Origin: Sphingobacteriales bacterium 16-39-50
GTDB taxonomy: Bacteria; Bacteroidota; Bacteroidia; Sphingobacteriales; Sphingobacteriaceae
DNA length: 64,000 nucleotides
Assembly (NCBI GenBank): GCA_002257025.1
Contig: NCHA01000003.1
Location: 62,001 to 126,000 of the forward strand
Direction of reading: 5' to 3'
This document shows positions 18,089 through 27,475 of this stretch, one piece after another; within the stretch, counting starts at the first letter, position 1; every line of letters starts with the position of its first letter. The position numbers and the translations under genes are program-made. Below the pieces are notes generated by a model. It worked only from the letters and a program-made list of their open reading frames with translations, was not told where the DNA came from and ran no database searches.

Positions 18089-19921
18089 ATGCTTGGATTA
18101 AATCTGAAAAAAATCATATTCCTGTTGCTTTTGATAGCAGCATCTTATTCTTCCTTTGCCTCAGATATTTATATCTATGAGGACAAAAATCGAACATTAA
18201 GTCCGGAAAAAGTAAAGGAACTCTTTATTGCGGGAGAATTTAAGCCACTTCCCCAAGGCGACTTCAACGCAGGATTTACTAAATCTAATTTCTGGCTTGT
18301 AATTAAGCCATCCGGTTCTGCAACTGAACAAAATCTTGTTGTTGGAAATGCACATATAAACAGGATGGAATTCTATGAAGCGAATCAAGGTGATATCCAA
18401 TTAAAGTATCAAACAGGTGATTATTACCCCTTTAATCAAAGACCGGTCAGAAATCGATTTTTTGTATTTCCGATAGAGCCAAAACTCAACAGTATTTACC
18501 TTGTAATGGTGGATAAACATAATGAATCCCTTCAACTGAGGGTTGAGATTCTAAGCGATGAGCATTTCTTTCAAAGAACATCAAATGAGAGTCTGATTAC
18601 TGGTATTCTTTCGGGAATAACCGTTCTGCTTATACTTTTCGGGTGCTTTCTGTTTATAACAGTGAAGGAAAAATTATATCTCTATTACATACTTTATATT
18701 TTATCAGGAACCTTATGGATTCTGGCGGATAAAGGTTATGGTTACCAGTTTTTATGGCCTGATTCACCTGAATTTGCCAGTCTTGCCAGACCGATATTTA
18801 ATTGTATCGCAATGATCATGCTTTTAGAGTTCATGCAGGTTTTTATAGGGCAGACTAAAACAAGCATTTTTTATACTCCTATTCTCATTGTTAAACTTAT
18901 TATCGGTTTAACCTCTTTTGCTTTCCTGATCTATCCGGAAGGCCTTTATCAATATTCCTTTTTCTTTCTTGGACTATTAATTTTCTTAGGAATAAGTACA
19001 CAAGTATTAATTGCAATAAGTCTGGTTGAAAAAATAAGACAAAATAATATTCAGGCCTGGTATTATCTGATTTCAATTTTTATGCTAATTGTTTTTAGCA
19101 TCACAGAACTATTGATACATGCCGGCAATTCAGGCCCTCAAATAAACTACCTTTCAAACTATGGAATACAAACCGGACTAATCATTGAAGCCATCATTCT
19201 AACCTTTGGCCTTGCTCATCGTTTTAATACCTACAAAAATGAAAGGGAACATTTACTTCTGGAGGTCAACAGAAAGCAAAATGAGATGACTGAGCGAATC
19301 ATTGAAACTCAGGAAATGGAGCGGAAAAAGATTGCAGATCAACTTCATGATGACATCGGCTCACTACTCTCAGTAGTATCGCTTCAGCTTTCTTCTCTGT
19401 TAGAAAATAACCGAAAATCTGATTCCATGATTAAACTGAAGAAGGCTGGTGAAGTTTTAGAAACTGTATCAGAAACTGTGCGAAGTATCAGCCACACTTT
19501 AAATCCGCTGGCCATTGAAAAATATGGATTCAAAAATGCAATCATTGATCTGTTTACCAATATTAATTTGGCTGACAGGATAGATGTTGAATACATAATC
19601 ATAGGTTTTGAAGGAAATATAAATGACGAGAAGAATCTGATAAATGATCTCTACAGGATAATCAAGGAATTGGTGAATAATGTTATCAAGCATTCTGAAG
19701 CGAGCCACTGCCTCATTCAGGTTATAGAACATGAGGATTGTATTTCTATAATGGTTGAAGACAATGGATTAGGGATTAGGGATGATAATAAATTAAAAAA
19801 TGGCATTGGGATTGAAAACATCCGGGCAAAAATCAATTACTTTGAAGGCCATATTGAGTTTTCAGGAATGCCTGATGGGGGGCTCCTGATAAACATTGAA
19901 ATTCCATTAAAATCCAATTAA
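18089..19921 (+). CDS. Membrane sensor histidine kinase, 7TMR-DISM plus HisKA_3
   Basis: A 610-residue sensor. Signal-like helix at 1-24, then an extracytoplasmic 7TMR-DISM domain (about 25-165). Seven membrane helices follow (about 175-385), then a short coiled coil. The HisKA_3 phosphoacceptor motif QLHDDIGS is near residue 419. The HATPase domain has N-box IIKELVNNVIKHSEASH and G-boxes EDNGLGI and GIGIENI (about 510-605). It belongs to the NarL/DesK-type kinases. The response-regulator gene begins two bases after its stop. It likely senses a carbohydrate-like or envelope ligand; the true signal is unknown. Confidence 0.94.
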   Translation: MLGLNLKKIIFLLLLIAASYSSFASDIYIYEDKNRTLSPEKVKELFIAGEFKPLPQGDFNAGFTKSNFWLVIKPSGSATEQNLVVGNAHINRMEFYEANQGDIQLKYQTGDYYPFNQRPVRNRFFVFPIEPKLNSIYLVMVDKHNESLQLRVEILSDEHFFQRTSNESLITGILSGITVLLILFGCFLFITVKEKLYLYYILYILSGTLWILADKGYGYQFLWPDSPEFASLARPIFNCIAMIMLLEFMQVFIGQTKTSIFYTPILIVKLIIGLTSFAFLIYPEGLYQYSFFFLGLLIFLGISTQVLIAISLVEKIRQNNIQAWYYLISIFMLIVFSITELLIHAGNSGPQINYLSNYGIQTGLIIEAIILTFGLAHRFNTYKNEREHLLLEVNRKQNEMTERIIETQEMERKKIADQLHDDIGSLLSVVSLQLSSLLENNRKSDSMIKLKKAGEVLETVSETVRSISHTLNPLAIEKYGFKNAIIDLFTNINLADRIDVEYIIIGFEGNINDEKNLINDLYRIIKELVNNVIKHSEASHCLIQVIEHEDCISIMVEDNGLGIRDDNKLKNGIGIENIRAKINYFEGHIEFSGMPDGGLLINIEIPLKSN

Positions 19922-19922
19922 A

Positions 19923-20558
19923 ATGCTAAGGCTTATTATTGCCGATGATCATGAATTAATGATCGAAGGTTTAATTTCCATATTATCAGAGGTAAAAAAT
20001 ATTCAGCTTCTGGATCCGGTAAATGACGGCAGGCAGCTTATTAGCAATCTGAAATCGAATCAGGCTGATATTGTTCTGCTTGATTTGAATATGCCTAATA
20101 TGGATGGTATTAAAACCCTTGAAATACTAAAAAATGACTTCCCTAAATTAAAGGTTATTGTATTAACCAATTATAATCAGCCACAGCTCATTGAAGAAGT
20201 TAAAAAACTGGGAGCAAGGGGCTACCTGTTAAAAAACAGTCCGTCAAATATTCTGAAAGAAGCAATTAAAAAAGTTTCGGAAGGTGAATTGTATTTTGAA
20301 TTAAAAGCTGACACAAACGCAGAGCATCATCCCTTCTTTATTGATGATTTCATGAAAAAGTATCAGCTTACGAAGAGAGAGGTTGAGATCATTAGGATGA
20401 TAAGTTTGGAATTAACGAGCAAAGAAATTGGCGATAATCTTTTCATCAGCGAATTTACTGTCAGTACTCACCGTCGTAATATCATGAAAAAATTAAATAC
20501 AAAAAATATTGCAGGTTTATTGAAATTCGCCCGTCAGCATGGAATTGCAGATAACTAG
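19923..20558 (+). CDS. NarL/LuxR-family response regulator
   Basis: A 211-residue two-domain regulator. The receiver domain has the acidic pocket DD in LIIADDHE, phosphoacceptor Asp54 in LLDLNMP and the conserved Lys in LLKNSP. The LuxR-type helix-turn-helix follows (about 145-208; LTKREVEIIRMISLELTSKEIGDNLFIS and TVSTHRRNIMKKL). It is partner to the upstream histidine kinase, with a one-base gap. Its targets are not visible in this window. It is convergent with the small membrane gene that ends one base beyond. Confidence 0.95.
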   Translation: MLRLIIADDHELMIEGLISILSEVKNIQLLDPVNDGRQLISNLKSNQADIVLLDLNMPNMDGIKTLEILKNDFPKLKVIVLTNYNQPQLIEEVKKLGARGYLLKNSPSNILKEAIKKVSEGELYFELKADTNAEHHPFFIDDFMKKYQLTKREVEIIRMISLELTSKEIGDNLFISEFTVSTHRRNIMKKLNTKNIAGLLKFARQHGIADN

Positions 20559-20559
20559 T

Positions 20560-20754
20560 TTATTTTGAGTTCTTTATAAGATACTTCCGGTAGCGCTGTA
20601 ATAAATAAATAAGCGGTGCGCAAATAAATGCAGTAATGTAAAGCGGATGAGCCGGATCAAGTAATATTACTGATGTGAGACAAAATATGATCAGAAATAT
20701 TGTCAGCCACAGATAGTATCTGCTGAGCAGGAATTGCTTGAATATATTCATCAT
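20560..20754 (-). CDS. Small two-helix membrane protein downstream of gldH
   Basis: A 64-residue protein with two hydrophobic segments (about 15-35 and 38-52) and a basic C-terminus (QRYRKYLIKNSK), so probably an inner-membrane protein with a cytosolic tail. I do not recognise a family. Its ATG overlaps the gldH stop codon (ATGA), which is the main support for it being real and for translational coupling. It is the last gene of the holB-ricT-gldH operon. A role related to GldH or the envelope is possible but not shown. Confidence 0.6.
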   Translation of the reverse strand: MMNIFKQFLLSRYYLWLTIFLIIFCLTSVILLDPAHPLYITAFICAPLIYLLQRYRKYLIKNSK

Positions 20755-21230
20755 TTATCCACCCTTTCTACCCTGATTCCGGCATCAGTAATATGGTCCA
20801 GCGGATTATCTCTCATATTCTGTTCCAGCTCAATAATATACTTTCCCTTCAAAGGAAATTTAAAATTTTCTTTGAACAAGATTTGATAACTGTACAAATT
20901 TCCCGATCCGCTACCCAGCCATTCTCCATCTGGAAGGGCGAGCTTAAATTCCCTTCTTTCGGTAGATTTTTTACCATCAGGCCCTGTAATGTGAATCAGC
21001 AGAAAAATATTTGAATACTTATAATCTGAAGTATGGCGAAGGTTGAGATATAAATTACAGGGTATATCTTCTGATTCGATATTTAATGGAACTTTGACTT
21101 TCTCTGTATAGGACCAGTTATGCTTATCAAGTTCAATATTGGTGTCTACAATTGCCGACTGATCCTGGCAGGAGGCCAGAATTGTTGTCATCAAAACAAC
21201 AAACAAAAACGATATTTTACCCGTCTTCAT
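20751..21230 (-). CDS. gldH: Gliding motility lipoprotein GldH
   Basis: A 159-residue lipoprotein. The signal ends at TTILASC, acylated Cys about residue 21. The body (KHNWSYTEKVKVPLNI, NLYLNLRHTSDYKYSNIFLLI, GEWLGSGSGNLYSYQILF, GKYIIELEQNMRDNPLDHITDAGIRVE) matches the GldH family, which I recognise by its RHTxxYxYsNlfl and GiRv patterns. In flavobacteria GldH is required for gliding and for a functional type IX secretion system. It is also kept in non-gliding relatives. It follows ricT by five bases in the same operon. Confidence 0.92.
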   Translation of the reverse strand: MKTGKISFLFVVLMTTILASCQDQSAIVDTNIELDKHNWSYTEKVKVPLNIESEDIPCNLYLNLRHTSDYKYSNIFLLIHITGPDGKKSTERREFKLALPDGEWLGSGSGNLYSYQILFKENFKFPLKGKYIIELEQNMRDNPLDHITDAGIRVERVDK

Positions 21231-21235
21231 TAATC

Positions 21236-22609
21236 TTATTCTGTAGGTTTTCCACCGCCCGGTTTTTCTCCGGTCGGTCTTTCACGGTTGTTGTTGTTCC
21301 GGAAATTTTTCCTTCGCTTGTTATTTCTGTTTGGGCCCTCAGGTCTTTCAGCTTGCGGACCGGCAGGTCTTTGTTGCTGATTAGGATTCTGAGGCTTTGG
21401 TACTCTTTGGGCCGTTTCCTGTCCGGCAGGCGTAGCTGCAGCTGCTTGTGGTGCACCTGGTCCCTTGGGCTTATTCCGATTCTTGTTACGATTATTTTTC
21501 TTGTTCTTTCCAGCCTTGTTATCAAGACGGGTCAGACTATCCTGTCCAACTACATTTTCGTAATCAAACACCTTGGCAACAACAGGTTTATCTTCTTCGG
21601 CAAGCTCTACTTTCAGATATTCCGGTTTAATTCCTTCTTTATTTAATTTCTGAACTTCTTTTACCCTGGCAATATCTACTGCAATCCAGTTTTCATCATT
21701 TGGATAGCTAAACCACATCAGTTTCTTGAATATATCTGTTTTCTGATGTCTTACTGTCCCTGTCATTGTCTCCAGTCGTTCCACATTATCTGGAATATCC
21801 CTAAGAGCATCCATATAGGTATCCAGCTCATAATTCAGGCAGCATTTTAATTTGCCGCACTGACCTGCAAGCTTCAGTGTATTCAATGACAGATTCTGAT
21901 ATCTCGCTGCAGATGTTGATACAGTTTTAAAATCAGTTAACCAGGTTGAACAACATAATTCTCGTCCGCAGGAACCTATTCCCCCCAGCCGACTGGCTTC
22001 CTGACGCATTCCAATCTGCCGCATCTCAATACGAATCCGGAAGGTTTCTGCCATTTTTTTAATCAGTTCCCTGAAATCAACCCGGCCCTCTGCGGTATAA
22101 TAAAATGTAGCTTTAGTCCGGTCGCCCTGATAATCCACATCACTCAGCTTCATAGCCAGGCCAAGTTCCTTAGCCAAAACCCTTGCCTTGTGCATGGTTT
22201 CAAACTCCAGATCCTTTGAAACTTTCCATTTATCTACATCTGCAGGAGTAGCTTTGCGATAGATCTTCTTTAGAACATCCTCAGTACGCATATGCCTCTT
22301 TTTAAGCTGCATACGAACCAATTCCCCGGTCAGGGAAACATGACCAATATCAAATCCACCTGAAGTGGTTTCGACGGCAACCAACTCCCCGGCTTCGAGG
22401 TATAAATTTTCTGTATTTAGAAAGAACTCCTTTCGCGAGCCCTTGAATTTAATTTCTATAATATTAAATGGTTTAAAATTAGAAGGCATATCCATATGCG
22501 ACAACCAATCATAAACATCTAACTTACTGCAACCATTGGTAAGGCATGAACCATTACTCTTGCATCCGGCAGGGGCACAGCCACCCGTTGAACAACTACC
22601 ACATCCCAT
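21236..22609 (-). CDS. ricT: PSP1-domain protein (RicT/YaaT family)
   Basis: A 457-residue protein. The N-terminus is cysteine-rich (about eight Cys in the first 30 residues). The PSP1 domain follows (about 110-280; RKATPADVDKWKVSKDLE, CSTWLTDFKTVSTSAARYQ, KLAGQCGKLKCCLNYE). Conserved Cys residues there could hold a metal or Fe-S cluster. The C-terminal 90 residues are Pro/Asn/Arg-rich low-complexity sequence. In Bacillus the homologue YaaT takes part in a complex affecting RNase Y and cell fate; the role in Bacteroidota is unknown. It lies between holB and gldH, an order seen in other Bacteroidota. Confidence 0.88.
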   Translation of the reverse strand: MGCGSCSTGGCAPAGCKSNGSCLTNGCSKLDVYDWLSHMDMPSNFKPFNIIEIKFKGSRKEFFLNTENLYLEAGELVAVETTSGGFDIGHVSLTGELVRMQLKKRHMRTEDVLKKIYRKATPADVDKWKVSKDLEFETMHKARVLAKELGLAMKLSDVDYQGDRTKATFYYTAEGRVDFRELIKKMAETFRIRIEMRQIGMRQEASRLGGIGSCGRELCCSTWLTDFKTVSTSAARYQNLSLNTLKLAGQCGKLKCCLNYELDTYMDALRDIPDNVERLETMTGTVRHQKTDIFKKLMWFSYPNDENWIAVDIARVKEVQKLNKEGIKPEYLKVELAEEDKPVVAKVFDYENVVGQDSLTRLDNKAGKNKKNNRNKNRNKPKGPGAPQAAAATPAGQETAQRVPKPQNPNQQQRPAGPQAERPEGPNRNNKRRKNFRNNNNRERPTGEKPGGGKPTE

Positions 22610-22611
22610 AT

Positions 22612-23757
22612 CTAATTCAATATATATTGAGTCCCCGCAGGGAGCGTATTAAACTTTAAAATTTTAACGAACTGTAAAGATACATCTAAAAATAAAATTT
22701 TTGGATTTGCATTACGTTCAATATGATAATGAGCCTTTTCCAGTTCGTTTACCAGGGCCTCGCATTTAGCAAGATCCAGATGTTTGCTGAAATTTTTAAC
22801 AAAATCAAGCTCTGCTGAAGGTAAATGTACTAATGATTCTGCACCTGACATCATCATAATGCATTCACGAATCAACTGAACCCCATAACGCAGCATATTT
22901 TTCTGATTCTCCCGACCCAGTTTAGAAAGCTCATCAACAAAATCTATGATCTGAGCTCCCTTATCGGCGAATGTCATCCGCATCCAACCCGTAAAATTCC
23001 TGAAATCATCATGATCATCTTCCTTTAAAAGATTCAGGGCAGCCTGCATATTTCCATCACTCAAATAGGCTATCCGGGAAGCCTGAGTTTCAGAAATATC
23101 CTTGTTCTCAGTAAGGTACTGCACAATATCTTCATTCTTTAGGGCAGGGATCTTAACCAGCTGCGTTCTTGATATAATTGTATTTAATATCTGGTCCTGA
23201 TTTTGTGCTACCAAAATAATCAAGGTTTTATTAGCCGGTTCCTCCAATGTTTTTAGAAGACGGTTCCCTTCATTTTTGAGGTATTCGGGAAGCCAGATGA
23301 TCATCGTCTTATACTCCGATTCAAACGCTTTTAATGAAAGCCGGTGCAAAATATTCAGACATTCGGCTTTGTTGATATTGGGCTGTTTATTTTGTGCATC
23401 TAATCGAAGACGCCATTCATCGAGATTAAAATACGGATTACTCAAGACCAGATCGCGCCACTCCCCAAGGTCGGCCATTGAATCTTCCTTTTCCCCACCT
23501 CTGAAAAATGGATAGGAAAAATGCAGATCAGGATGTATCAGCTTATTATATTTTCTGCAGGAAGCACAAATGCCGCAACTGTCTCTTTCAGTTCTTTCAG
23601 TACATGAAATGAATTGGGCATAGGCAAGGGCAAGGGCGAAACTTCCGGAACCTTCAGGTCCAAGAAACAATTGCGCATGACTTACCCTGTTCTCAAAAAC
23701 TGATTGAATCAGTTGTTCCTTTATCGCATTCTGACCAATAACTTCCTGAAACAGCAT
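22612..23757 (-). CDS. holB: DNA polymerase III delta'-type clamp-loader subunit
   Basis: A 381-residue AAA-like protein of the replisome clamp loader. The nucleotide-binding position reads LGPEGSGSFALA and lacks the P-loop Lys, as in ATPase-inactive delta' subunits. A zinc knuckle has Cys in CTERTERDSCGICASC. SRTQ in sensor 1 (TIISRTQLVKIP) fits the SRC-type motif. It is the first gene of the operon with ricT and gldH. A TTATTTTG box (7 of 8 matches to TAnnTTTG) lies exactly four bases before the ATG, suggesting a leaderless transcript. Confidence 0.9.
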   Translation of the reverse strand: MLFQEVIGQNAIKEQLIQSVFENRVSHAQLFLGPEGSGSFALALAYAQFISCTERTERDSCGICASCRKYNKLIHPDLHFSYPFFRGGEKEDSMADLGEWRDLVLSNPYFNLDEWRLRLDAQNKQPNINKAECLNILHRLSLKAFESEYKTMIIWLPEYLKNEGNRLLKTLEEPANKTLIILVAQNQDQILNTIISRTQLVKIPALKNEDIVQYLTENKDISETQASRIAYLSDGNMQAALNLLKEDDHDDFRNFTGWMRMTFADKGAQIIDFVDELSKLGRENQKNMLRYGVQLIRECIMMMSGAESLVHLPSAELDFVKNFSKHLDLAKCEALVNELEKAHYHIERNANPKILFLDVSLQFVKILKFNTLPAGTQYILN

Positions 23758-23875
23758 GGTGCAAAATAAGAAAAATTACGTTTTAGACACATGTAATTCG
23801 GGAAGGATGGTAGTAAAATGGTCAGAATACTGGGGAGACTGGAAATTATATGTCATTAACATGCTTCAAAATATA

Positions 23876-23883
23876 TAATTTTG
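23876..23883 (+). promoter_or_regulatory. Promoter -7 box for the PLP decarboxylase gene
   Basis: TAATTTTG is an exact TAnnTTTG match inside the 5' extension of the longest frame. It implies transcription from about 23888 and therefore a start codon downstream of the ATG at 23850. Confidence 0.5.
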
Positions 23884-23906
23884 CCCCAACTAATTATAAT
23901 ACCTCG

Positions 23907-25334
23907 TTGAAATCTAATAAAAATCAGGGATTAAGGCTTTCAAAAGAAGCCATGCAGGACTTTGGCTACAAGGTTGTTGATGCCGTTATCGAGCATTTTG
24001 AGACACAGGATAAAAAGCTGCCTGTATCAAATGCTACCCGGGTAGAGATGGACAAACTTTTTTCTGAAGATGCACCTGAAAATCCTATGCCGGCAACAGA
24101 GGTTTTGAGCTTTGTTCTTGAAAATGTCATGACACAAAGTAACATAATGACCCATCCCAAAACCTATGCTTTTGTTCCCGGTCCGAGTAATTACATCAGT
24201 GTGATGTCTGATACTCTGGCAACAGGTTTTAATATTTTTGCAGGGGGATGGGTAGGTTCTGCAGGAGCTGCCGGACTTGAGATCAGCACTCTGAACTGGA
24301 TGCTGAAACTCTTTAATTTTCCGGTAAAAAAGGGCGGGGGTATCTTTACAAGTGGGGGTTCAATGGCAAATTTAACTGCCCTTGCCACTGCAAGAAAAGT
24401 GAAATGCGGCGAGGATTTTTCGAAGGCAATTATCTATTTATCCGATCAGGCACATTCCTCAAATATTAAAGCGATTAATATCCTGGGTTTTAAAAAGGAA
24501 CAGATCCGGATAATTCCAACCGATATGGAATTTAAGTTTTCAATTAATAAATTGAAAAATGCTATAGCCCGGGATAAGATAGAAGGATTAAAACCATTCT
24601 GCCTGATCGCCTCTTCAGGCACAACCAATACCGGAACGGTAGATCAGCTGGAAGAACTCGCAGCTATCTGCAAAAAGGAAAGTATCTGGCTACATGTGGA
24701 TGGTGCCTTTGGTGCAGCGGTTATTTTATCAAAAAATGGCAAAAAACTTCTTAGGGGCATTGATAAAGCCGATTCATTGACGATAGATCCTCATAAATGG
24801 CTCTTTCAGCCTTATGAAATCGGTTGTCTGCTGGTTCGCGATCATAAAAGCTTGAGTGGCACTTTTACTGAGAAACCGGTATATCTGAGGGATATTGAAG
24901 GGAATGAATCGGAGATCAACTTTTATGATCATGGCATTGAACTAACCCGGCACTTCAGGGCATTAAAGTTTTATATGTCAATCAAAACCTTCGGACTCAA
25001 AGCATTCAGGGAAGCTATTGACTATAATATCAATCTTGCAGAACAGGTAGAGGCTGAACTCAGAAAGAGTGATAAATGGGAGGTTGTTTCTCCGGCAACA
25101 CTGGCCATCATCAACTTCAGATACAATCCGGTAAAGGAAAATCTGTCTGAAAAGAAAATAGATCTGGTCAATCAGAAAATAGCCGCAAAAATGATGGCTT
25201 CCGGAGAAGCACTATTGGTAACTACCATCCTCCTGGGGCAGGTTGTTTTGAGAATGTGTTTGATAAACCCCAGAACCACACTCGAAGATGTTAAAAGTAC
25301 GATAGCACTTTGTGAGAAATTTGCTTTGGAATAG
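23907..25334 (+). CDS. PLP-dependent group II decarboxylase (glutamate/aromatic amino-acid type)
   Basis: A fold-type I PLP enzyme of about 475 residues. The family blocks are visible. GIFTSGGSMANLTALATAR holds the phosphate-binding part, HVDGAFGAA has the PLP-nitrogen Asp, and DPHKWLFQPYEIG carries the Schiff-base Lys. The family decarboxylates amino acids such as Glu, Asp, diaminobutyrate, Tyr or Trp; the substrate cannot be named from motifs. The frame extends to ATG 23850, but a promoter box at 23876-23883 lies inside that extension. TTG 23907 (giving MKSNKNQGLRLSKEAM) is my preferred start, and ATG 23952 is an alternative. Confidence 0.9.
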   Translation: MKSNKNQGLRLSKEAMQDFGYKVVDAVIEHFETQDKKLPVSNATRVEMDKLFSEDAPENPMPATEVLSFVLENVMTQSNIMTHPKTYAFVPGPSNYISVMSDTLATGFNIFAGGWVGSAGAAGLEISTLNWMLKLFNFPVKKGGGIFTSGGSMANLTALATARKVKCGEDFSKAIIYLSDQAHSSNIKAINILGFKKEQIRIIPTDMEFKFSINKLKNAIARDKIEGLKPFCLIASSGTTNTGTVDQLEELAAICKKESIWLHVDGAFGAAVILSKNGKKLLRGIDKADSLTIDPHKWLFQPYEIGCLLVRDHKSLSGTFTEKPVYLRDIEGNESEINFYDHGIELTRHFRALKFYMSIKTFGLKAFREAIDYNINLAEQVEAELRKSDKWEVVSPATLAIINFRYNPVKENLSEKKIDLVNQKIAAKMMASGEALLVTTILLGQVVLRMCLINPRTTLEDVKSTIALCEKFALE

Positions 25335-25398
25335 GCAGCAATCTGCTTCTGAGACAATTTAAATCTCCTATATTTATTTGATACAATTTAAACGACCT

Positions 25399-25815
25399 AT
25401 GCGCATACTTGCTTTTGATTACGGTACTAAACGCATTGGAATCGCTGTAACCGATCCGCTGCAGATTATAGCTACCGGACTTGATACAATACATCCCAAA
25501 GACATCATTGATTATCTGAAAAAATATCTCTCAACAGAGCAGGTAGAACTTTTTGTGGTGGGCGAACCAAGACAAATGGATGGAAGCCCTTCGCAATCAA
25601 CACCTCATATTAAAGGCTTCATTACTACTCTTAAAAAGCATTTTCCGGAAATTCCCGTCGAGCGGATCGATGAACGCTTTACCTCAAAAATGGCATCGGC
25701 CGTGGTGGCTCAAAGTGGATTTAAAAAAACAGACCGCCAGAATAAGGAACGTCTCGACACGATTTCAGCGACAATTATTCTGCAGACTTATCTCGAAAAG
25801 AAAAGCCTGGGCTAA
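25399..25815 (+). CDS. yqgF: YqgF/RuvX-family putative pre-16S rRNA nuclease
   Basis: A RNase H-like protein of about 138 residues (usual length). The first acidic residue lies in ILAFDYGTKRIGIAV. Further conserved parts are VVGEPRQMDGSPS, VERIDERFTSKMA and ERLDTISATIILQTYL, whose last Asp completes the likely metal site. The enzyme is thought to mature the 5' end of 16S rRNA. The frame extends to a TTG at 25378, but the ATG at 25399 directly begins the family domain. It is followed 44 bases on by the O-methyltransferase gene, which has its own promoter-like box. Confidence 0.93.
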   Translation: MRILAFDYGTKRIGIAVTDPLQIIATGLDTIHPKDIIDYLKKYLSTEQVELFVVGEPRQMDGSPSQSTPHIKGFITTLKKHFPEIPVERIDERFTSKMASAVVAQSGFKKTDRQNKERLDTISATIILQTYLEKKSLG

Positions 25816-25859
25816 GTTACCTGCCCCTAAGGCTAAAACCAATTTCTTATCTTTACAGC

Positions 25860-26498
25860 ATGGATTTACTCAGCGATGAACTTAAAAGCTATCTGGAAAG
25901 CTCCTGTGACTCCGAAAGTGATCTGCTCAAACAAATAGACCGGGAGACTCATCTCAAAGTTTCCTTACCACGGATGCTTTCAGGACACTACCAGGGCCGG
26001 GTACTCAGTATGTTCAGTAAATTGATTCACCCGCGAAGAATTCTGGAGGTCGGAACCTTTACCGGATATGCTAGTTTATGTCTTGCTGAGGGTTTGAGTG
26101 AGGATGGTATTCTCCATACTATAGACATCAACGCCGAGCTTGAAGATATGGTGCGGGCTAGCTTCGATAAATCAGATCTGGGACTTAAGATTAAATATCA
26201 CATTGGTAATGCCCTTGAAATCATCCCAAATCTGAATGAGATTTTTGATCTTATATTCATTGATGCCGACAAAAAAAATAATGAAAGCTATTATAATTTA
26301 ACCATCGATAAACTGAGAAGCGGCGGACTGATCATTGTAGATAATGTGCTCTGGAGCGGGAAGGTGATAGCTGAAAAGAAAACAGATTCGGCGACTACAT
26401 TAATCAGTAATTTTAACGAGATGGTGAGCGCTGATCAAAGAGTTGAGAAGCTGATCCTTCCAGTACGCGACGGCATTTTTATAATCAGAAAAAAATAA
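25860..26498 (+). CDS. SAM-dependent O-methyltransferase (catechol-O-methyltransferase-like)
   Basis: A 212-residue class I methyltransferase of the metal-dependent O-methyltransferase family. The SAM motif is ILEVGTFTGYASLCLAEGL. An acidic residue after strand 2 (HTIDIN) and the metal-binding FIDADKKNNESYY with VDNVLWSG are all conserved. The methyl acceptor is unknown. A TATCTTTA box (7 of 8 to TAnnTTTG) ends four bases before the ATG, so the mRNA may be leaderless. The glucosaminidase gene follows after six bases and is probably cotranscribed. Confidence 0.92.
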   Translation: MDLLSDELKSYLESSCDSESDLLKQIDRETHLKVSLPRMLSGHYQGRVLSMFSKLIHPRRILEVGTFTGYASLCLAEGLSEDGILHTIDINAELEDMVRASFDKSDLGLKIKYHIGNALEIIPNLNEIFDLIFIDADKKNNESYYNLTIDKLRSGGLIIVDNVLWSGKVIAEKKTDSATTLISNFNEMVSADQRVEKLILPVRDGIFIIRKK

Positions 26499-26504
26499 TT
26501 TCAG

Positions 26505-27374
26505 ATGCGAAACCTTAATATAAAATCTGTTCTGTTCCTCTTACCCTGCATAACATTACTGATGGGTTCATGCGGAATTTTAAAGAAGCAACGTTCAAAT
26601 CCGCAGGTTCAAACCCCGGTACCCACTCCCAAACCCAGACAGACAGAATCAGCAAAAGACAGAGAAAATCAGATACCTGAAATTAAAAATTACACTGCAA
26701 TATCCTATATAGAGCGATTTAAACAAATCGCGATTCGCGAAATGAATAATTCAGGAATTCCTGCGAGTATCACACTTGCTCAGGGAATTTTGGAATCGGG
26801 CAATGGAAACAGTGAACTTGCACTTAAAGGAAATAATCATTTTGGTATTAAATGTACCCCTGAATGGAAAGGAAAAACAATGCTAAAAGATGATGATCAG
26901 AAAGATGACTGTTTCAGGGTTTATAAAACACCCGAAGAATCATTTAAGGATCATACAGAATTTCTGAAAAGAAAGCGGTATGCCCCTCTGTTTGAGCTTG
27001 ATAAAAATGATTATCGCGGATGGGCAGCAGGTTTGAAGGCAGCAGGTTATGCGACAAATCCCCGTTACCCCGAGCTGTTAATCAGTCTGATTGAACGTTA
27101 TAATCTCAATCGTTTTGACCGTATGGAAACCGAGACAGAGAAGATCATCAGGGAGGATAAAGTACTTACTGAAATTGCCAAAAATATTCCCCAGGAAAGA
27201 AAAGAAGAAGTTTCCCGTCCAAGGGTAGCAATGAAAATTCATGAAGTAAAATCGGGAGATACGCTTGCTTCTGTTTCAAAGTTATTTGGAATCAGTGTGG
27301 ATGATATCAAACTGCTCAATGGCCTGGATGATAGCAATTTGAAACCCGGACAGCTTCTGGTTGTTTCTAAGTAG
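26505..27374 (+). CDS. Glucosaminidase (GH73) lipoprotein with LysM domain
   Basis: A 289-residue peptidoglycan hydrolase. The lipoprotein signal ends LLMGSCG, acylated Cys about residue 23, followed by a Pro-rich linker. The glucosaminidase domain covers about 65-205 (SGIPASITLAQGILESGNG with the catalytic Glu, then NNHFGIKC and YATNPRYPELLISLIERYNL). One LysM domain lies at the C-terminus (about 245-288; HEVKSGDTLASVSKLFGIS). It probably cleaves GlcNAc-MurNAc bonds at the cell envelope. It lies six bases after the methyltransferase gene. A GGGAAT-rich short repeat follows its stop. Confidence 0.94.
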   Translation: MRNLNIKSVLFLLPCITLLMGSCGILKKQRSNPQVQTPVPTPKPRQTESAKDRENQIPEIKNYTAISYIERFKQIAIREMNNSGIPASITLAQGILESGNGNSELALKGNNHFGIKCTPEWKGKTMLKDDDQKDDCFRVYKTPEESFKDHTEFLKRKRYAPLFELDKNDYRGWAAGLKAAGYATNPRYPELLISLIERYNLNRFDRMETETEKIIREDKVLTEIAKNIPQERKEEVSRPRVAMKIHEVKSGDTLASVSKLFGISVDDIKLLNGLDDSNLKPGQLLVVSK

Positions 27375-27475
27375 GGAATGGGGAATAGGGAATAGGAATT
27401 GGGGAACCCGTATTAAATTAGTTAAAATTGTTAAAATACATTATTCTTTTCTTTGAAACGCTTAGTTTTATCAAC

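Noticed and set aside
21152..21646. 164-codon plus-strand frame
   Set aside because: It is antisense to the ricT low-complexity C-terminus and the gldH start; its composition is the mirror of that repeat-like sequence.
27372..27412. GGGAAT-rich short repeats after the glucosaminidase stop
   Set aside because: The units are irregular and only about 40 bases long. They look like slippage and not a repeat array or a regulatory element.
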